Assembly (NCBI GenBank): GCA_902362925.1
Contig: CABIYL010000013.1
Strand: one strand, 5' to 3'
From: Pseudoflavonifractor sp902362925
Lineage (GTDB): Bacteria; Bacillota; Clostridia; Oscillospirales; Oscillospiraceae
DNA length: 64,000 nt
Part shown: piece by piece, positions 34,764 through 41,438 of the stretch
Numbering within the stretch: position 1 is the first letter of the stretch
Layout: every line of letters starts with the position of its first letter
Program-made: the position numbers and the translations under genes
Notes under the pieces: generated by a model
The model's database searches: none
Told to the model about the DNA's origin: nothing
The model's input: the letters and a program-made list of their open reading frames with translations, nothing else

Positions 34764-35567
34764 TTAACGCTCCCTTCCTGTGGAATCTTTCTGTTTATGA
34801 GTTTCCCGCCGCAAATGGCGATGCAGTGCGTAAAGCATGGTAACGTGTGTTTCAAAGCATTTCATGGCTTCTGCGTACTCTGTAAAGCTCGTATGTGCAG
34901 GATTTGGCTTGTGATTTGGTTGCCAGTCCCAAACAGCATACTGGTGGGAATCCTGAGAGTGGAACCCCACTGCAATTTCACGATCTTCCATGCTCACAGA
35001 TGCCATCATCGTGTAGCCTTTATATTGTTCCGTGGTATGATGGAAAGAGCCGTTCCCCAGGTACAGGGTATAGCTTCCGTTTTGCCCTTGCTGATAAGAG
35101 ACGGGGATCATAAGCTCTCCTGTGACCAAGTTGGGGTGGTAGGTGTAACCCAGCCGTTCTTCCATCATCATCTTGGGCATAGAGGAAAAGTCGATGTAAT
35201 AGGCATCCGCCCCCATGATGTGGTAGGTGTGAAGTTTCCCCTTCACTGGGAAATAGGTGGACAAGACGGGATGTTTGATGTGGCCGGTGATGGCAACGCT
35301 CTTTTCCTTGGATGCCCTGTCGAGATAGAACTGGGGCTGTGCGCCGGGGACATCCCAGCCGCACATGGAGCCGCAGATCATGGCTTCCAGCTGCGCCAGT
35401 GTGATCCCCATGCGGCTGTTGGTGAAGTCCGCAATGTTTTTGTTTTCCTCCCGACTGTCTGTGTTCCACTCGCTGCGGTAGTACCCACGCTCGCCTCGCT
35501 TAATCACAATCAGTTCCCCGGTGCTGGGCAGGATAGAACAGCATTGTTCCGGTAGTGCTCCGCTCAT
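34764..35567 (-). CDS. hypothetical ICE protein, 267 residues
   Basis: A soluble protein of 267 residues with an N-terminal region rich in beta strands (LIVIKRGERGYYRSEW) and several aromatic-rich stretches (YHIMGADAYYIDFSSMPKM, YTLYLGNGSFHHTT). No family or catalytic motif is recognised. AAAGGAGG before the ATG gives strong initiation. It is the first gene after a terminator at 35589-35610 and starts the YodL/helicase gene block. Confidence 0.6.
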   Translation of the reverse strand: MSGALPEQCCSILPSTGELIVIKRGERGYYRSEWNTDSREENKNIADFTNSRMGITLAQLEAMICGSMCGWDVPGAQPQFYLDRASKEKSVAITGHIKHPVLSTYFPVKGKLHTYHIMGADAYYIDFSSMPKMMMEERLGYTYHPNLVTGELMIPVSYQQGQNGSYTLYLGNGSFHHTTEQYKGYTMMASVSMEDREIAVGFHSQDSHQYAVWDWQPNHKPNPAHTSFTEYAEAMKCFETHVTMLYALHRHLRRETHKQKDSTGRER

Positions 35568-35588
35568 TTTGACCTCCTTTTAGGCAAC

Positions 35589-35610
35589 AAAAAACGGCCC
35601 TACGAGCCGC
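35589..35610 (-). terminator. short intrinsic terminator after the winged-helix gene
   Basis: On the minus strand a short GC stem (CGGC/GCCG) is followed by T6. It is a modest hairpin and may be leaky. Confidence 0.5.
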
Positions 35611-35625
35611 TTATCACAACTTGAT

Positions 35626-35943
35626 TTAGTTTTCCGGCTGGTGATTTTCCGGTGCCGGTTTTCCCTGACATGGGGTTCTGTGCAGTATATAACGCACTCC
35701 GCTGATATGCCCTTCCGGACTGTATTCCCGGTGCCGCTCCACATAGCCGGCTTTCTCCAGCTCACGAACGGCATTGCCAACCGCCTCGATCCCATCCCGG
35801 CTCAGTTCTGCCAAATTGCGGACAGTGAAATTCCAGGTCGGTTCCTGAAGCAGCATGATAGAGAATAAACCCTTTGCCTTCAAGGAAAGGGTTTCGTTCT
35901 CTAAATGATGCTCCCGCATAAGAATCTGATCCATCTCGTTCAT
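35626..35943 (-). CDS. small winged-helix DNA-binding protein
   Basis: A 105-residue protein with a winged-helix layout: LSLKAKGLFSIMLL, then FTVRNLAELSRDGIEAVGNA as the helix-turn-helix, and ELEKAGYVERHREYS with GVRYILH as the wing. It resembles the DnaD-like or replication-initiator-type HTH modules that often accompany parB in these elements. A replication or partition accessory role is inferred. It begins 1 nt after the ParB stop and is followed by a T6 terminator. Confidence 0.7.
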   Translation of the reverse strand: MNEMDQILMREHHLENETLSLKAKGLFSIMLLQEPTWNFTVRNLAELSRDGIEAVGNAVRELEKAGYVERHREYSPEGHISGVRYILHRTPCQGKPAPENHQPEN

Positions 35944-35944
35944 A

Positions 35945-36886
35945 TCATCGCTCCTGTTCCCGCATTTTCTTTCTCTGCCACTGATCCAGGAGCCGGATAA
36001 TTACTTCTTCCATCTGCTTGGGGGTATAGCTGGGCGGGAAGTATTTTTGCAGGCGATCATTTTTTAAGGTCACTTTCCGGGCCAGGGACTTGTCCTCCCG
36101 AAGAAGCACCTCCATGACATTGGCATCCAGCTTTCCCTCCTCACTCAGTTCCTTAAGACGCTTGGCCTGTCCCAGGCTGGGAGATACCTCATCCCGTTCC
36201 ATGATGACCAACAGGGCAGTTTGCTCTTTTTCGCTCAGATGGGAAATGTAGTCCGCTGCGGGCGTGACCTTCAAAATCCCGTTGTCCACCTGCTCCAGCA
36301 GGGGAGGGATCAGCTTTGTTAGATTTACATACCGCTGTATTTGGGTTGCGCTTTCGCCAACTTGCTCAGCTAAAATATCCTTCGATTTTCCACGGATAAA
36401 ATGGAGTCCAACTTGGCCCCCATTTTCTTTTGAGGGTCGTCCGGCCTGTCGCTTCATGGCCTCCAACTTCAGGCTGTACGCCCTGGCCTTTTCACTGGGC
36501 AGCAAGTCCTCACGGGTGATGTTATAGTCCACCACCAGAATGTCAGCCTCATCGTCCGTGTACTCCCGGATGATAACCGGCAGGCTTTCCAGACCCACCG
36601 TCCTGGCGCAATAGTCACGGCGATGGCCGGAGATAATCTCGTAGCCGCCCTCCGTCCGGGGGCGGACGATTAGCGGTTCCGCAACCCCCACCTGCTCGAT
36701 GCTGTCCATAAGCCGAACCAGATCCGGCGTGGGCCGCTTGATGGAGTATGGCTGTCTGGCATAGGGGTAGATCTCACCGACGGGTATGTTCAGGATGCGC
36801 TCGTGGGTGTCCTGCTGCCGTTCCTGCTCACTTTTGAACAGATCATCGAGTGAGGCCAGGCCCATGTTTTTGACGTTGCCTGCCAA
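35945..36886 (-). CDS. parB: ParB/Spo0J-family partition protein
   Basis: A 313-residue ParB. The N-terminal nuclease-like/CTPase domain contains RPRTEGGYEIISGHRRDYCA (the GHRR motif), followed by an HTH region (KSKDILAEQVGESATQIQRY) and a C-terminal dimer part. It should load at parS-like sites and, with ParA, segregate the replicating circular form of the ICE. The start is TTG at 36886, with GGAGGTG 9 nt upstream, lying 44 nt inside parA. No clear parS sequence was noticed nearby. Confidence 0.88.
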   Translation of the reverse strand: MAGNVKNMGLASLDDLFKSEQERQQDTHERILNIPVGEIYPYARQPYSIKRPTPDLVRLMDSIEQVGVAEPLIVRPRTEGGYEIISGHRRDYCARTVGLESLPVIIREYTDDEADILVVDYNITREDLLPSEKARAYSLKLEAMKRQAGRPSKENGGQVGLHFIRGKSKDILAEQVGESATQIQRYVNLTKLIPPLLEQVDNGILKVTPAADYISHLSEKEQTALLVIMERDEVSPSLGQAKRLKELSEEGKLDANVMEVLLREDKSLARKVTLKNDRLQKYFPPSYTPKQMEEVIIRLLDQWQRKKMREQER

Positions 36887-37652
36887 GGTTCATCACCTCC
36901 CTGGTAAAAGATTCATATGCGCTTGCTACCCGTCCCTCCTTGTCGTGTTCAAAGATGTTTTTGTGCTCCAAGCTGATCTCAGCGGCACGGATAGAACGGG
37001 GAATTTCGCTGTGGAACACCCTGCCTCCATAGGCTACCCGGATTTGCTCAATAACGCCACGGGAAAGAGTGGTGCGGCTGTCAACCATCGTCATCAGGAT
37101 GCCGCCGATCTCCAGTCCGGGATTCAGCTGACGCTTTACCCGCATTACGGTTTTAAGTAATTGCTCTAAGCCCTTGGCGGGCAGGTAGTGAGCCTGTACC
37201 GGGATGATAACGCTGTTGGCTGCTGTCAGTGCGTTGATGGTCAGCATCCCCAGGGAAGGCATACAGTCCACGATGGCATAGTCGTAGTCCCTCTGGACGG
37301 TAGAGAGATATTGCCGCAAGACCGTCTCCCGGCTCATTGTGTTGACCAGCGTTACCTCGGTGGCGGACAGCTCTATGTTGGCAGGCATCAGATCCACGCC
37401 GTCCTGATGGTGCAGAATGCCATCGTGCGGCTCAATGGGCTTATCGGTGATGATCTTCCCCATGACCGTTGCCAGGGTAGGGTTCAGCTCGTCCGGCTGC
37501 TCCCAACCGAGAAGTTGGGTGAGATTACCCTGAGCATCTGCGTCAACCAGAAGAACTTTTTTACCTTGCCGAGAAAGACCAATGGCCAAACTTGCTGCCG
37601 TGGTGGTCTTGCCGACGCCGCCTTTTTGATTGGCCAGTGCGATTGTGTGCAT
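36843..37652 (-). CDS. parA: ParA/Soj-family partition ATPase
   Basis: A 269-residue deviant Walker ATPase: KGGVGKTT at 10-17, VDADAQGNLT at about 36-45, and a switch region YAIVDCMPSLG. It is full length for the family. The start at 37652 has GGAGG 9 nt upstream, and it immediately follows the stop of an out-of-frame RepA tail (37653-37655). The C-terminal end overlaps parB. It partitions the excised or replicating element together with ParB. Confidence 0.92.
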   Translation of the reverse strand: MHTIALANQKGGVGKTTTAASLAIGLSRQGKKVLLVDADAQGNLTQLLGWEQPDELNPTLATVMGKIITDKPIEPHDGILHHQDGVDLMPANIELSATEVTLVNTMSRETVLRQYLSTVQRDYDYAIVDCMPSLGMLTINALTAANSVIIPVQAHYLPAKGLEQLLKTVMRVKRQLNPGLEIGGILMTMVDSRTTLSRGVIEQIRVAYGGRVFHSEIPRSIRAAEISLEHKNIFEHDKEGRVASAYESFTREVMNLGRQRQKHGPGLTR

Positions 37653-37893
37653 TTATAACACCTCCGTTTCGATTGTCAGCTTGCCCTTTTGAAGGGCAGG
37701 CTCTCTTATTCTTTTTTCGGTATGTATTCTTTCTTTACTCCAGTCAGTATCACTATACTCAGTCTTATTACCCTCGGTTTTTCCGAGGTCTTGACCTCTG
37801 ATTTCCCGAGGTTTAGAGTTCTGCTTTTCGGAGGTCTTGACTTCTGTTTTTCGGAAGTCTTGACTTCTGTTTTTCCGAGGTCTTGACCTTCGA
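37653..37893 (-). other. RepA C-terminal coding region, out of frame with the N-terminal part
   Basis: Reading one base later than the RepA frame, the minus strand is open from the repeat array to a TAA at 37653-37655 that abuts the ParA start. It encodes a charged, Thr/Lys/Glu-rich tail (for example GQDLGKTEGNKTEYSDTDW) like the C-termini of RepA_N proteins of related elements. Frame arithmetic: one more 23-bp repeat, or two fewer, would join it to the N-terminal part. Confidence 0.6.
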
Positions 37894-37953
37894 TTATCCG
37901 AAGTCTTGACCTCTGTTTTTCCGAGGTCTTGATTTCGGTCTTTCCGAAGTCTG
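37784..37953. repeat. 23-bp iteron-like tandem repeat array (7 copies plus a partial)
   Basis: Seven consecutive 23-bp copies start at 37784, 37807, 37830, 37853, 37876, 37899 and 37922, with a ninth-of-a-turn partial at 37945-37953. A typical unit on the plus strand begins CGAGGTCTTGACCTCTG and ends TTTTTC. Most units contain the palindrome GAGGTC-TT-GACCTC; copy 4 has the fully compensated form GAAGTC-TT-GACTTC. Two helical turns per unit and location in the 3' part of a RepA_N-like gene resemble plasmid iterons. Confidence 0.85.
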
Positions 37954-38322
37954 TTTTTCTCCGGCGAAGTTTTTGACGTAGATCAGGGAGGCCCGTCCTT
38001 GACCTTGCCTTACCCGCTCAATCAGACCAACTCCTTTCTTGGTGTCCAATTCGTTGAACAGCTTGATTGCCTTCTCTGTCTTGTACCCAAGCGTCTCCGC
38101 AACGTCATCCAGGGTAAATATGATATATACCCGGCCTTGCTCGTCGTGCCACCCGTTCTTCATGGACAGGCTCATGCGGTCAAGCAGGATGCCGTAGAGC
38201 AGCTTGGCATCTGTCGATATGCCAGCAAACCGGCTGTCTGTAAAGAGCAGCTTGGGGATACGGTAAAATGAAAACTGTTCTGCTTCATAACCGTAATAAT
38301 AAGAAAGCTCCACGGAAGCCAT
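37894..38322 (-). CDS. repA: RepA_N-family replication initiator, truncated within the repeat array
   Basis: A 142-residue product. Residues 1-100 match the RepA_N domain: FSFYRIPKLLFTDSRFAGIS, TDAKLLYGILLDRMSLS, then a winged-helix part FTLDDVAETLGYKTEKAIKL. Family members are longer. Here the frame stops in repeat copy 5, while the expected C-terminal part continues in a neighbouring frame to the ParA start. The ATG at 38322 with GGGGGTG 8 nt upstream is preferred to the GTG at 38331. It probably initiates replication of the excised ICE. Whether the short form works is unknown. Confidence 0.8.
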   Translation of the reverse strand: MASVELSYYYGYEAEQFSFYRIPKLLFTDSRFAGISTDAKLLYGILLDRMSLSMKNGWHDEQGRVYIIFTLDDVAETLGYKTEKAIKLFNELDTKKGVGLIERVRQGQGRASLIYVKNFAGEKQTSERPKSRPRKNRGQDFG

Positions 38323-38339
38323 AACGATCACCCCCTATC

Positions 38340-38372
38340 AAAAAAGGAGAGCGTATTCAAAACGCTCTCCTT
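38340..38372 (-). terminator. intrinsic terminator in the RepA leader (possible attenuator)
   Basis: An 11-bp stem (38344-38354 with 38362-38372), then T6 on the minus strand. It ends only about 18 nt before the RepA start, so it lies between any upstream promoter and repA. Confidence 0.75.
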
Positions 38373-38691
38373 GAACAAATAATATGATACTGATATATTC
38401 GATTTGAAATTCATCGCTCAAGCAAAGGTGATACCATGATTGATGCAGTGAGCGATGTGTGATACAAGGGCCAAAGCAACTTTTCCACAAGCAAAGCCAA
38501 GAACCCTTGTCCCACAATGGATTCTCGGGCTTGTCCATATAAAATTCATGGGGGCATCTCCAGCTCTGTATCATGCAGGCAACAAGATACTGGCCTCATA
38601 GAGGATGTCCAAATGCCGGTTATAGCCATCCACTCGCACTGAGCCTGACAGTAGCTTTGCACCGCCGCTACACTCGGATTTGTCGTTTGCT
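38373..38691. other. non-coding right end of the ICE, upstream of repA
   Basis: No convincing gene is present; the longest frame has no ribosome site. It holds a perfect 9-bp inverted repeat, CATCGCTCA (38412-38420) and TGAGCGATG (38449-38457). On the minus strand a possible promoter reads TTGAGC, 18-nt spacer, TATATC before the RepA leader. The part next to sigK should contain the attachment end of the element; I cannot define its core. Confidence 0.5.
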
Positions 38692-38901
38692 TCAACCGTT
38701 ATTGATAATGTGGGCCACCAGGCGGAGATTGTGCTCAATCAGGATATTCCGGGCCTCCAGGTCCCCGGCGGCGCAGCGCTCCAGGTACATCCGCTCCTCC
38801 TCCGCCTTCAGCGGACGCGGGAATGAGCCTCCGTTTCCCCCTGAGAGCCGCAGCGTGACAAAGAGTCCGTTGAGCATCAGAAGCAGCCATGCGGTAAGCA
38901 T
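38692..38901 (-). pseudogene. sigK: 5' part of sigK, interrupted by the ICE
   Basis: The N-terminal 66 or so residues of sporulation sigma factor K: a hydrophobic leader (LLLMLNGLFVTLRL), then PRPLKAEEERMYLERCAAGD and ARNILIEHNLRLVAHI, which nearly matches the well-known B. subtilis sigma-K region ARNMLIEHNLRLVAHIVKKF. After HII the frame enters element DNA, adds Asn-Asn-Gly and stops. The ATG at 38901 has GGAGGG 7 nt upstream. Regions 2-4 of the sigma factor are missing and should lie left of the window. As it stands the gene cannot make functional sigma-K; excision of the element could restore it. Confidence 0.9.
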
Positions 38902-38978
38902 ACCATCACCCTCCATTTTTCTTCATGGTAAGTATCCTATTCCCGCCCGGCACGTCCTTATGTGACAGTCCTTCTGAC

Positions 38979-39022
38979 AAAGAGCCGTCCGGGTGCAATG
39001 CATGCGCCCGGGCGGCTCTTAT
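38979..39022 (-). terminator. intrinsic terminator of the membrane-protein operon
   Basis: A GC-rich stem (AGAGCCG... at 38981 with its complement ending at 39019) followed on the minus strand by TTTG, just after the DUF2871 gene. It insulates sigK from the operon. Confidence 0.75.
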
Positions 39023-39032
39023 GATATTCTAT

Positions 39033-39449
39033 TTACTTACCGGCGGACACGCACTTGCGAATCCGGAGAAGCATAAGAATCAGGCTAACCCCCAGCAGGA
39101 TATGGCCGATGCCGGCCACACTGGACAGGGCGCCGTTCATGGCGGAGGACAGGTTAGTCCCCAGCACCTGGGTCACGCCCCGGAGCAGGAAGGTAAGACC
39201 GGTCAGGTTCAGGCCCACATGGTACACGGCCAGCACCTTCCCCGTCCCTGCATCGGAGAAGCCAATCGCCTTCTCCAGCAGCAGGAGCAGCAGGAAGAAG
39301 GTCATGCCCAGCATGAAGTAGTGGGGATGGATGGCGGAGAGCACGGTCCGGCCCTCAAAGCCGTTGAACTTGGTGAATTCCCGGTAGAACACGCCGAAGA
39401 TCATGGCAATCACGGCGTAGACCACGGCAGTATTGGCGTAGCGCTTCAT
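39033..39449 (-). CDS. DUF2871-family membrane protein
   Basis: A 138-residue inner-membrane protein with four hydrophobic helices (about 8-22, 45-60, 72-92, 105-127). It fits the DUF2871 family, marked by FGVFYREFTKFNGFEG and AIHPHYFMLGMTFF with its conserved His residues. Function unknown. AAGGAGG precedes the ATG. It is the last gene of a three-gene operon of small membrane proteins under the TetR-family operator at 40606-40618. Confidence 0.85.
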   Translation of the reverse strand: MKRYANTAVVYAVIAMIFGVFYREFTKFNGFEGRTVLSAIHPHYFMLGMTFFLLLLLLEKAIGFSDAGTGKVLAVYHVGLNLTGLTFLLRGVTQVLGTNLSSAMNGALSSVAGIGHILLGVSLILMLLRIRKCVSAGK

Positions 39450-39462
39450 AAAAAATTCCTCC

Positions 39463-40125
39463 TTATTTCTCGTTCTTCATAGCCTGGTAGCCGATGAGCA
39501 CCGTCCACACATAGGCGCAGGTCTTGGGAATCATCAGCATGCCAACCATGGGCACGGCGTCCGCCCAGAGGACCACCGGGATATAGAACCCGAAACTGAG
39601 GGCAATGGTCAGCCACATCCAGCGGAAGGCATGGTCGTTCCGTTCCTTAGCGCTGCGGTAGAAGAGGACGATGATCAGCAGACCCAGCAGGGCGAAGGGG
39701 ATGTTCCGCCAGATTCCCCAGGACAGGGGGGCGGAGGCGCTGAGCCAGTCGTTCTGAGGCATCATGCACAGGACAATCCGCAGCCCGGCCAGGATGTACA
39801 CGGCGGCAGTGATGCCGTTGCGGCCCTTGATCTGATAGCGCTGACGCCAGACGTAATAGAGAATCACATAGAAGATGGTCATGGTGATGGAGGTGATCCA
39901 CTTGCCCAGTCCCAGGGGTACGGTGTAGTTCTCCAGGCTGGTGGTGCACAGGGCCAGCGCACGGGGCACCAGGTGGAAGGAGTCACCCGCGCCCAGCACC
40001 ACAGCCATCACGCCGAAGAGCCGGTACTGGCTCCGGCCTTTGCTGCCCCGGATCATGAGAATGCCAATGGTAATGACGGAAATAAGATAGACCGCGTCAA
40101 ACAGGGTCTCTACAATTGCCTGCAT
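39463..40125 (-). CDS. polytopic membrane protein of unknown function
   Basis: A 220-residue protein with about seven predicted membrane helices and short loops, for example LISVITIGILMI and FALLGLLIIVLFY. I do not recognise a family or catalytic motif. AAGGAAT lies before the ATG, and it stands 13 nt from the DUF2871 gene and 35 nt from the upstream membrane gene, so the three are probably one transcript. Confidence 0.75.
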   Translation of the reverse strand: MQAIVETLFDAVYLISVITIGILMIRGSKGRSQYRLFGVMAVVLGAGDSFHLVPRALALCTTSLENYTVPLGLGKWITSITMTIFYVILYYVWRQRYQIKGRNGITAAVYILAGLRIVLCMMPQNDWLSASAPLSWGIWRNIPFALLGLLIIVLFYRSAKERNDHAFRWMWLTIALSFGFYIPVVLWADAVPMVGMLMIPKTCAYVWTVLIGYQAMKNEK

Positions 40126-40160
40126 AATGAATATTCCTTTCGTTCCGTTGTTATTTTATA

Positions 40161-40586
40161 TCAACCGCACGCTGCCGCGCGGACTGCTCTTCCGTAGTTG
40201 CGGCCGAACAGGCACCCCGCCAGCAGCAAGGACGCCCCCAGACCGGAGTAGAACACGGCGATGAACCGCTCCGGCGCCAGGCCGGAAGCCCGCAGGCCAA
40301 TGCCGCCGGTCATCATCACCGCCATGATGGCAAAGGCCTTGCCGTCGAAGAATTTCAGGAAAAACTGGGGCTTCTCCTCCATACCTGCGATGCGTCCGGT
40401 GTGCTTTTTCACCAGCTTGCCGAACACAAAGCGTTGGAACAGCCCAAAGACCACGGCGGACAGCAGCAGATTCACCACAGTCACGTAGGCCGGGTAAGCC
40501 ATCAGGCCAATCCGCAGGATGTTGAACCCCGCCGCCCCCCACACCAGGCAGGCCAGCAGCAAAAGGGTATTCTTCTGTACTTTCAT
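40161..40586 (-). CDS. small membrane protein, first gene of the TetR-regulated operon
   Basis: A 141-residue protein with four membrane helices (about 5-22, 32-52, 85-101, 110-129), no recognised family. AAAGGAGTG precedes the ATG. A TGAACATTGTTCA palindrome lies 20 nt upstream, identical in its arms to the operator in front of the TetR gene at 40714-41271. The whole operon is probably derepressed by the TetR ligand. Confidence 0.75.
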   Translation of the reverse strand: MKVQKNTLLLLACLVWGAAGFNILRIGLMAYPAYVTVVNLLLSAVVFGLFQRFVFGKLVKKHTGRIAGMEEKPQFFLKFFDGKAFAIMAVMMTGGIGLRASGLAPERFIAVFYSGLGASLLLAGCLFGRNYGRAVRAAACG

Positions 40587-40605
40587 GCGCTATCACTCCT
40601 TTATC

Positions 40606-40618
40606 TGAACATTGTTCA
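40606..40618. promoter_or_regulatory. operator TGAAC-N3-GTTCA upstream of the membrane operon
   Basis: Perfect 5-bp arms around ATT. The same arms occur at 41288-41300 at the tetR promoter, suggesting one repressor controls both. Confidence 0.7.
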
Positions 40619-40628
40619 TTTTGTTCCT

Positions 40629-40669
40629 AAAAAAGGCCCGGCCCCAGCGTCCGGCCAGTGGCCGGACGC
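40629..40669 (-). terminator. probable terminator of the TetR gene
   Basis: A perfect 10-bp GC stem (40647-40656 with 40660-40669); T6 on the minus strand (40629-40634) comes 12 nt further on, after a second GC-rich stretch, so the exact fold is uncertain. Confidence 0.5.
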
Positions 40670-40713
40670 ATGGGAGCACGGGGATATTTTTATTGTAAAG
40701 GTTCTGAAGGCGG

Positions 40714-41271
40714 TCAGTAGACGGTCCTGCGGATCAGCTCCAGAACGGAAGTGGGGTTGTAATCCCCCCGGAGAAGTGCGGATAAAAAGAGGGAAAATAG
40801 GATGTCCGCAAACTTTTCCGCCGTGAATTCCTCATCAAAGGCGTCGGGTCTGACCTTGGGGTCCTGCTTCAGCACGACGCCCAGTCCGTTCAGGATGTGC
40901 TGCCAGGTCTGCTCCATCCGCTGTCTGCCGTCGGACTTCTCCATCCCCAGAAAGCCCATGGAGTGGAGGTTGAAGAACCCCGGGTACTGCCGGCAGCCGT
41001 ACTCCATACGCTGATAAATCCAGGAGACGCAGAACAGGGTATCCCGGAATACCTCCTCCTGCTCAGGCAGGTGGAAGATATCGCACCAGACGCTCTCCAC
41101 CGTGGCGGACACCAGGTCGGCCTTGGAGTCGAAGTAATTGTAGATGGACCCCACCGACACGCCGCAGGCACCGGCCACAGAGCGGATGCTGATGGCAGAC
41201 CAGCCCTGGCTGCGGATCAGCTCCCGGCTGGCGGCAAGGATCTCCTCTTTGGATGTGACAACGGTATTCAT
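40714..41271 (-). CDS. TetR/AcrR-family transcriptional repressor
   Basis: A 185-residue regulator. The N-terminal HTH spans about 8-55 (EEILAASRELIRSQGWSAIS, then ACGVSVGSIYNYFDSKADLV), the classic TetR signature. The C-terminal part (60-185) is the ligand and dimer domain. The ATG at 41271 has GGAGG upstream; codons further upstream contain the operator itself. It is expressed from a consensus promoter overlapped by TGAACGATGTTCA, so it should repress itself and the downstream membrane operon. The ligand is unknown. Confidence 0.9.
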   Translation of the reverse strand: MNTVVTSKEEILAASRELIRSQGWSAISIRSVAGACGVSVGSIYNYFDSKADLVSATVESVWCDIFHLPEQEEVFRDTLFCVSWIYQRMEYGCRQYPGFFNLHSMGFLGMEKSDGRQRMEQTWQHILNGLGVVLKQDPKVRPDAFDEEFTAEKFADILFSLFLSALLRGDYNPTSVLELIRRTVY

Positions 41272-41286
41272 GGCCCGACCTCCAAT

Positions 41287-41328
41287 ATGAACGATGTTCA
41301 TTATAGCGATGACACCCTGTCCTGTCAA
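41287..41328 (-). promoter_or_regulatory. tetR promoter with overlapping operator
   Basis: Minus strand: -35 TTGACA (41323-41328), 17-nt spacer, -10 TATAAT (41300-41305), a perfect consensus. The palindrome ATGAAC-GAT-GTTCAT (41287-41301) starts within the -10 and covers the transcription start, the expected position for a repressor. Confidence 0.88.
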
Positions 41329-41365
41329 GTATCCCGCTCAAATTTTTTCTCTTGCCCCCATGCCG

Positions 41366-41394
41366 TTGTATCCGGCATGAAAATCACGTATAAT
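41366..41394 (+). promoter_or_regulatory. promoter of the Crp/Fnr gene
   Basis: -35 TTGTAT (41366-41371), 17-nt spacer, -10 TATAAT (41389-41394), 45 nt upstream of the start codon. Confidence 0.7.
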
Positions 41395-41438
41395 GGGGCT
41401 ATCCTTCGCCGTCAGGCTATTCCACCGAGGTGATAACC

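Larger units (their letters stand above)
1..38703 (-). mobile_element. Tn1549-like integrative conjugative element, right part, inserted in sigK
   Basis: Gene content defines it: RepA_N, ParA/ParB, TOPRIM primase, MobC, MOBP relaxase, PcfB, VirD4, VirB2/3/4/6-like proteins, NlpC/P60 hydrolase, sortase and CnaB adhesin, nearly all on the minus strand with short or overlapping junctions. The right boundary is set near 38701-38706, where the sigma-K reading frame loses homology. The left boundary and the integrase are not in the window, so at least 38.7 kb is present but not the whole element. Base composition is mosaic: 1-1200 and about 20050-21540 look more AT-rich than the rest (judged by eye, not counted). 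Confidence 0.9.

Noticed and set aside
37784..37953. CRISPR array
   Set aside because: The repeats are directly adjacent with no spacers and there are no cas genes; they lie within the repA 3' region.
38338..38574. A 78-codon minus-strand frame upstream of repA
   Set aside because: No ribosome site, it contains the leader terminator, and its sequence resembles no protein.
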